Assembly (NCBI GenBank): GCA_040902895.1 | Contig: JBBDWL010000047.1 | Location: 95,590 to 159,589 of the forward strand | DNA from: JALYRV01 sp040902895 | Lineage (GTDB): Bacteria; Acidobacteriota; Vicinamibacteria; Vicinamibacterales; SCN-69-37 | Length of the DNA stretch: 64,000 bases | Direction of reading: 5' to 3' | In this document: piece by piece, positions 60,530-64,000 of the stretch | Numbering within the stretch: position 1 is the first letter of the stretch | Layout: the number at the start of each line of letters is the position of its first letter | The notes under the pieces: model-generated | Told to the model about the DNA's origin: nothing | What the model saw: only the letters and a program-made list of their open reading frames with translations | Databases searched by the model: none | Translations under genes and position numbers: made by a program

Positions 60530-62091
60530 CGCGGAAGTGGAAACTCCACCGTGAACTCGACCCCACTCTTGCCTTCAGGAATCGTCGCGCGCGCCTGTTG
60601 TTCGGATCCCTGCTCGCCCGCGCGTGCGCCTGTCAGGACGCGCAGCCGTGGCGTGGCGCTGACCTCGCCGAAGTACGGAGAGGCCGCGACCGTGCGGAGG
60701 AACAGACTCACGAGGCGCTGCCCGGTTGCGGGATCGTCGGCGATAGCCACGCCGGCAATCGTCGCGCGCCACTCGGCGCCCTCGGAGCGAATCGCGACCG
60801 TCGTGAGCCTCAGCCCCTCTGGCGCGCCAGCCGCGAGATGCTCGAGCGCGCGTCCGAGCCGCGGCCCGTGCTCGCCGAGCGCGTCGAGCGCAGCCTTTTG
60901 CGCGGCGCCGGTGATGGATGTCTGGCGTGTGGCATCTCGCTGCCGCGCGATCGGTTCCATGCGTGCCACCGTTTGCCGAAGCTCGAGTACGCGCGCCTCT
61001 TCGAGATCGGCTTGGCGATCGGCGGGGAAGTACAGCGCGGCGGCAAGCGCGATTCCTGCCGCGGCGCCGGCGCCGAGCACGACGATCTGGCGCTGCCGCG
61101 CGCGCGCGCTGAGAATCTCCTGCGGCAGCAGATTCACGGGCGGGCTCGCGTCCACCGCGCTGGCCCACGCAAGCCGAAGCGCCGCGAGATCGTCGCGGAA
61201 GCGGTCTTCGGGGGCAGGCAGCGCGTTCAGATCGATCCCTGCCGGCGAATCCAGGGTCTCGATCTCGATGTCGAGCGAGGCGATCAGCGGCGCGGTCAGC
61301 GATCGCAGGTCGCGATAGTCGCCGCACGTCACCACGAGATCGACGCTCGTCCTGAATGTCTGCTTGAAGAAGAGGAAAGAGCGGCGCAGCTCTGATGCAA
61401 GCCGGGTGGCCAGCGTGTCGCGATCCGGCAGCCGCGCGTTTCCGTGATAGCCCCACGGCAGCTCGCGCGCGAACAGCGGCAGGCCGTTGCGCACGATTGC
61501 GAGACTGCTCGCGTCGGCGCCGAGCGCAAGATAGGCGACAGCCTTGCCTGGCAATCCGGCCGGCACGAGCCGCGCCAGCGACACGAGCGCCATCGACGGA
61601 ACGAGCACGCCGCCCACGGTGAAACCGGCCGCCACGATCGGCTCGAGCCGCGCGCGGATGTCGGCGGCTGACGCCGCGACCAACGCGACCTCGCGCCGCG
61701 GCGGTCCCTCGGATTCAACCGTGTCCCCCAGGATGGCGGCGGATGCCGCATCGCCGGGCAGCGGGCCAAACCTCGAGAGCTCGTCGCCAGCTTCGCGGCG
61801 CGCGATGGCTTCGATGTGCGCGGGATCTGCGGGAGGCAGCTGCAGGAACCGGAAGGCCGAGGCGACGCCCCAGAGCGTGACCCACGCCTGGCGCGGAAGT
61901 CCGTGAAGAGACCGCGCGCTTTTCAGGCCCGCCGTCAGTGTGGCGGGATCACGAGGGTCCCACTCGAACGAGTGGAACCTGCGTACGCGGACCGGCGCAA
62001 TCGCCGCCTGCGCGGTGATGACCGTTCGTACATCGGCCTCGACAAGGCGGCATCGTCCCGCCGAGACCTCGATTCCGACCCGGGTTGGCAT
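60526..62091 (-). CDS. PilM-PilN fusion protein (GspL-like)
   Basis: A 521-residue protein that joins two normally separate subunits. Residues 1-300 form an actin-like PilM domain (MPTRVGIEVSAGRCRLVEAD; YLALGADASSLAIVRNGLPLF). Then VNLLPQEILSARARQRQI, the classic PilN opening, a membrane helix (IVVLGAGAAAGIALAAALYF), a coiled coil and a PilN ferredoxin-like domain. The architecture equals that of T2SS GspL, which is a PilM-PilN equivalent. It heads the eight-gene operon; a sigma-70-like promoter is seen about 70 bases upstream. Confidence 0.85.
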   Translation of the reverse strand: MPTRVGIEVSAGRCRLVEADVRTVITAQAAIAPVRVRRFHSFEWDPRDPATLTAGLKSARSLHGLPRQAWVTLWGVASAFRFLQLPPADPAHIEAIARREAGDELSRFGPLPGDAASAAILGDTVESEGPPRREVALVAASAADIRARLEPIVAAGFTVGGVLVPSMALVSLARLVPAGLPGKAVAYLALGADASSLAIVRNGLPLFARELPWGYHGNARLPDRDTLATRLASELRRSFLFFKQTFRTSVDLVVTCGDYRDLRSLTAPLIASLDIEIETLDSPAGIDLNALPAPEDRFRDDLAALRLAWASAVDASPPVNLLPQEILSARARQRQIVVLGAGAAAGIALAAALYFPADRQADLEEARVLELRQTVARMEPIARQRDATRQTSITGAAQKAALDALGEHGPRLGRALEHLAAGAPEGLRLTTVAIRSEGAEWRATIAGVAIADDPATGQRLVSLFLRTVAASPYFGEVSATPRLRVLTGARAGEQGSEQQARATIPEGKSGVEFTVEFPLPR

Positions 62092-62169
62092 GTCGTGACC
62101 TGGCGCGCATCAATCCGCTTTCGGCTGGGGCCGGGCGGACGGACACGTGTTGTCTCACGGGAACGGGGA

Positions 62170-62198
62170 AGTATAGCGGAAAACCCGCGGGGCCACAA
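62170..62198 (-). promoter_or_regulatory. Sigma-70 type promoter of the pilus/secretion operon
   Basis: On the minus strand TTGTGG (62198-62193), a 17-base spacer and TATACT (62175-62170) form a good -35/-10 pair. The leader to the ATG at 62091 would be about 70 bases. Unlike many genes here this one is not leaderless. I saw no sigma-54 promoter, although the operon codes for a sigma-54 activator. Confidence 0.6.
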
Positions 62199-62263
62199 TT
62201 TCTGTAGCAAGGGGCCGAGCGGCGACTCAGCGCACCTTGCGAGAGTGGCTAGGCGGTGGCATA

Positions 62264-62280
62264 GTAGTGACTATCACTAC
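62264..62280. promoter_or_regulatory. Perfect palindrome before the antitoxin gene (candidate operator)
   Basis: GTAGTGA, CTA, TCACTAC: seven-base perfect arms. It lies 13 bases before the antitoxin ATG and next to CATAGT/TATCAC promoter-like sequence, as expected of an autoregulatory operator of a Phd-type antitoxin. Confidence 0.7.
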
Positions 62281-62293
62281 ATTGAGGTCCGAC

Positions 62294-62536
62294 ATGGAAG
62301 AAGCCGTTTCCGCAGCCGACGCCAATCGCCGTTTTTCCAGAATCCTCCGCAGCGTTCGCGAAGGCCGCAGTGTCGTGGTGACCAGCCACGGGAAGCCAAT
62401 CGCGAGAATCCTGCCGGTCAGCGGAGAGGACGACCGAATGGCGCAGGGCGCCCGCGCTGCGCTGCTGACTCGCCTTCGGTCTCAGGCCGTTGTCAACGTC
62501 GGCCGCTGGAGGCGCGACGAGCTCTATGAGAAATGA
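62294..62536 (+). CDS. Phd/YefM-type antitoxin
   Basis: An 80-residue antitoxin: SAADANRRFSRILRSVREGRSVVVTSHGKPIARILPV is the Phd/YefM DNA-binding fold (residues 5-41), followed by a disordered toxin-binding tail. Start ATG 62294 is chosen for the usual family N-terminus; GAGG precedes it by about six bases. It likely represses its own operon through the palindrome at 62264-62280. The toxin gene begins three bases after the stop. Confidence 0.9.
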   Translation: MEEAVSAADANRRFSRILRSVREGRSVVVTSHGKPIARILPVSGEDDRMAQGARAALLTRLRSQAVVNVGRWRRDELYEK

Positions 62537-62539
62537 GCC

Positions 62540-63004
62540 ATGAGAGTCGCGCTGGACACGAACATCCTCGCATACGCCGAAGGCACGAACGGTGCCGAGA
62601 TGAAGAAGGCGGCGTTGGAATTGATTCAGCATCTGCCGGCCGGTTCGATCGTGATTCCTGTCCAGGCGCTGGGAGAACTGTTCAACGTGCTCGTGCGCAA
62701 AGCAAAGCGACCTGCCGCGAAGGCGCGCATGGCGCTTCTGAGCTGGCACGATGCCTATGGCACGGCCGACACGTCGCCGTCCGTCATGGTGAACGCGGCG
62801 GACCTCGCGACGGATCACCTGCTTGGCATCTGGGACGCCGTCGTGCTCTCGGCATCGGCCGAGTCCGGATGCCGGCTTCTGCTATCGGAGGATCTGCAGG
62901 AGGGGTTTACCTGGCGTGGCGTGACCGTGACAAATCCATTTGGCGCTGCGAGACATGCGCTGCTGACTGCACTGCTTACTGGGACGAGAACGCCAAAAGA
63001 GTGA
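62540..63004 (+). CDS. PIN-domain toxin (VapC family)
   Basis: A 154-residue PIN domain ribonuclease: first acidic residue in RVALDTNILAYAEG, Glu in QALGELFNVL, and the acidic cluster IWDAVVLSASAESGC...LLSEDLQEG, so the four-residue metal site appears complete. VapC toxins cleave tRNA or rRNA. The pairing with a Phd-type antitoxin three bases upstream is the normal toxin-antitoxin layout. About 170 bases without a gene follow before the next unit. Confidence 0.9.
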   Translation: MRVALDTNILAYAEGTNGAEMKKAALELIQHLPAGSIVIPVQALGELFNVLVRKAKRPAAKARMALLSWHDAYGTADTSPSVMVNAADLATDHLLGIWDAVVLSASAESGCRLLLSEDLQEGFTWRGVTVTNPFGAARHALLTALLTGTRTPKE

Positions 63005-63163
63005 GCCGGGTGCAAAGGCTACTTCTCGCGGGCTCTTCGGGCTTCCAGGGTGGCCTCGAGTATCGCGCCGACCGACATCGCGCACCCGATACCACGTAAA
63101 CATGCTATTCAAACGTGCAGGAGCCGATGGGCCTGCAGTGGGCTTCGTCCGAACGCTGCATGG

Positions 63164-63169
63164 GATAAT
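63164..63169 (+). promoter_or_regulatory. GATAAT -10 box before the nucleotidyltransferase gene
   Basis: GATAAT ends eight bases before ATG 63178 with no Shine-Dalgarno between, so this two-gene unit has its own, probably leaderless, promoter. The gap from 63005 to 63163 holds nothing else I can name. Confidence 0.55.
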
Positions 63170-63177
63170 GGGCGATC

Positions 63178-63648
63178 ATGACGTTTGTCGAAGCCATGCG
63201 GATTCTGGCGGCATTCGACCGGCATGGCGTGTCGTATGTGTTGATTGGATCGATGGCGATGGCGGCCCAGGGCCTGGTGCGTGCGACGCGCGACATGGAT
63301 ATCTTCGTCGACCCGGACGAATCCAACGTCGCGAAGCTGAAGGCGGCGTTGACGGAGGTCTTCGGAGATCCGGAGATAGCTTCGATCTCCGCCGTCGATT
63401 TGGCGGGCGACTATCCGGCAATTCAGTATGTTCCGCCGAACGCGGATTACTGGCTCGACATTCTCGCGAAGCTGGGAGACAGCTTGAGCTACCACGACAT
63501 CGAGCACCAGGACTTGCGCGTCGGTAACGTATTAATTCGGGTGGCAACCCCGAAGATGCTGTATCGAATGAAGCGCGATACGGTGCGTCCACAGGACCGT
63601 GTCGATGCGCAGGTGATCAAGGAACGGTTCGCGCTGGAGGAAGACTGA
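63178..63648 (+). CDS. MNT-type nucleotidyltransferase (DUF6036/AbiEii-like)
   Basis: A 156-residue minimal nucleotidyltransferase: YVLIGSMAMAAQGLVRATRDMDIFVD carries the GS...DxD active site (residues about 22-46). Such proteins occur as toxins or toxin-like partners in AbiEii/AbiGii and MNT/HEPN systems. It has an intact catalytic DMD. It lacks the usual HEPN partner; instead a 69-residue protein overlaps its stop by one base (TGATG). ATG 63178 follows a GATAAT box. Confidence 0.82.
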   Translation: MTFVEAMRILAAFDRHGVSYVLIGSMAMAAQGLVRATRDMDIFVDPDESNVAKLKAALTEVFGDPEIASISAVDLAGDYPAIQYVPPNADYWLDILAKLGDSLSYHDIEHQDLRVGNVLIRVATPKMLYRMKRDTVRPQDRVDAQVIKERFALEED

Positions 63649-63857
63649 TGCCGATCCGAAAATATCGGTCTGTCGCGGACATGCCAAGCGCGTTGTATCG
63701 AGCTCCTCTGGATCCGCGCAACCTCGAACTGGTCTGCGACTTGTCGGAGGCGGCGCTACGGCTCTCGCCACGGCGATTCCCACCCGGCATTCACCGGTAC
63801 AATTCGGTCTCCGAGGCCGCGTCGCGTCGCGAACTCTGGGAACGAACGAATCGCTGA
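63648..63857 (+). CDS. Small partner protein of the nucleotidyltransferase
   Basis: A 69-residue basic protein with the pattern PIRKYRSVADMP at the start, DPRNLELVCDLSEAAL helix in the middle, and SPRRFPPGIHRYNSVSEAASRRELWE at the end. I recall similar short proteins (RRFPPGxxRYxSxEEA) beside nucleotidyltransferase genes in Acidobacteriota, without a known function. Its overlap with the toxin-like gene suggests a two-component module in which it may be the antitoxin or a substrate-recognition subunit. Confidence 0.7.
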   Translation: MPIRKYRSVADMPSALYRAPLDPRNLELVCDLSEAALRLSPRRFPPGIHRYNSVSEAASRRELWERTNR

Positions 63858-63866
63858 GTTGCCGCG

Positions 63867-64000
63867 CTACTGAATTCTGAAGCCGATATCGTCGCCCGCG
63901 ATTACCGCCGTCGTCGCCGGCACGCTATAGCCGGTTTCGAGGGTTCCGTTGGCGCCGGCCGACAGCACCCACACGGCGCTTTTCGGCGTGCCGCCGATCG
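63867..64000 (-). CDS. 3' end of an unidentified gene (runs off the window)
   Basis: An open minus-strand frame ending at a TAG (63867-63869) codes for at least 43 residues, finishing with GYSVPATTAVIAGDDIGFRIQ. It is Gly/Ala/Thr-rich with alternating hydrophobics, as in a secreted beta-structured protein. The start lies beyond the window and the family cannot be named. Confidence 0.5.
   Translation of the reverse strand, partial: IGGTPKSAVWVLSAGANGTLETGYSVPATTAVIAGDDIGFRIQ

Noticed and set aside
62092..62293. Sigma-54 promoter before the pilus operon
   Set aside because: I looked for GG-N10-GC with TGGCA/TTGC elements on the minus strand and found none; a sigma-70-like TTGTGG-N17-TATACT is present instead.

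Overview
The window is one continuous, very gene-dense stretch of a high-GC, Gram-negative-type chromosome. It has about 64 protein genes, no gap above 300 bases, and no rRNA, tRNA, phage or insertion sequence that I can see. The gene mix suggests Acidobacteriota, probably Vicinamibacteria: a TonB-dependent receptor, a VWFA-related secreted protein, degenerate protein-kinase-like proteins, HpnCDE squalene genes and a TonB protein with an N-terminal helix-turn-helix. This placement is inferred from content; no marker gene settles it.

Layout. 1-3178: an MFS transporter, a pseudokinase, and a three-gene CDP-alcohol transferase / receiver-like / threonine dehydratase operon. 4236-10150: MBL hydrolase, FHA protein, orphan PntAA, secreted alpha/beta hydrolase, YgfZ, and a split MutY plus Nudix pair. 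10167-16047: an overlapping operon of cobalamin adenosyltransferase, HpnC, HpnD, HpnE, ThiI and LacD. 16044-29464: deformylase, penicillin-acylase-like hydrolase, then a long plus-strand run of ThyX-like protein, thioesterase, small redox protein, LolA-like/RND/outer-membrane lipid-export module, MBL, rhodanese and M20 peptidase. 29493-38303: TonB receptor, second pseudokinase, DinB, M23 peptidase, and a DUF1015-SerA-SerC serine operon. 38438-52761: desaturase, PcnB, PolA, BON protein, a ZIP/VWA/TonB operon, SDR, methyltransferase, inositol-phosphate synthase. 52810-62091: a translationally coupled eight-gene operon (minus strand) of PilMN fusion, PilO, PilP/GspC, histidine kinase, sigma-54 regulator, GspE (frameshifted), GspF and a pseudopilin. 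62294-64000: Phd-VapC, a nucleotidyltransferase with a small partner, and the end of an unknown gene.

Two genome-scale patterns stand out. First, several families of short palindromic repeats sit both between genes and inside genes, where they are translated in frame: in PntAA, the RND pump, the outer-membrane protein (twice), and at the ends of ThiI, HpnC, the histidine kinase and the BON protein. This recalls Rickettsia palindromic elements. Second, many genes carry a TATAAT-like hexamer only 6-9 bases before the start codon and no Shine-Dalgarno, which is the signature of leaderless mRNAs. Several divergent pairs appear to share one symmetric -10 element.
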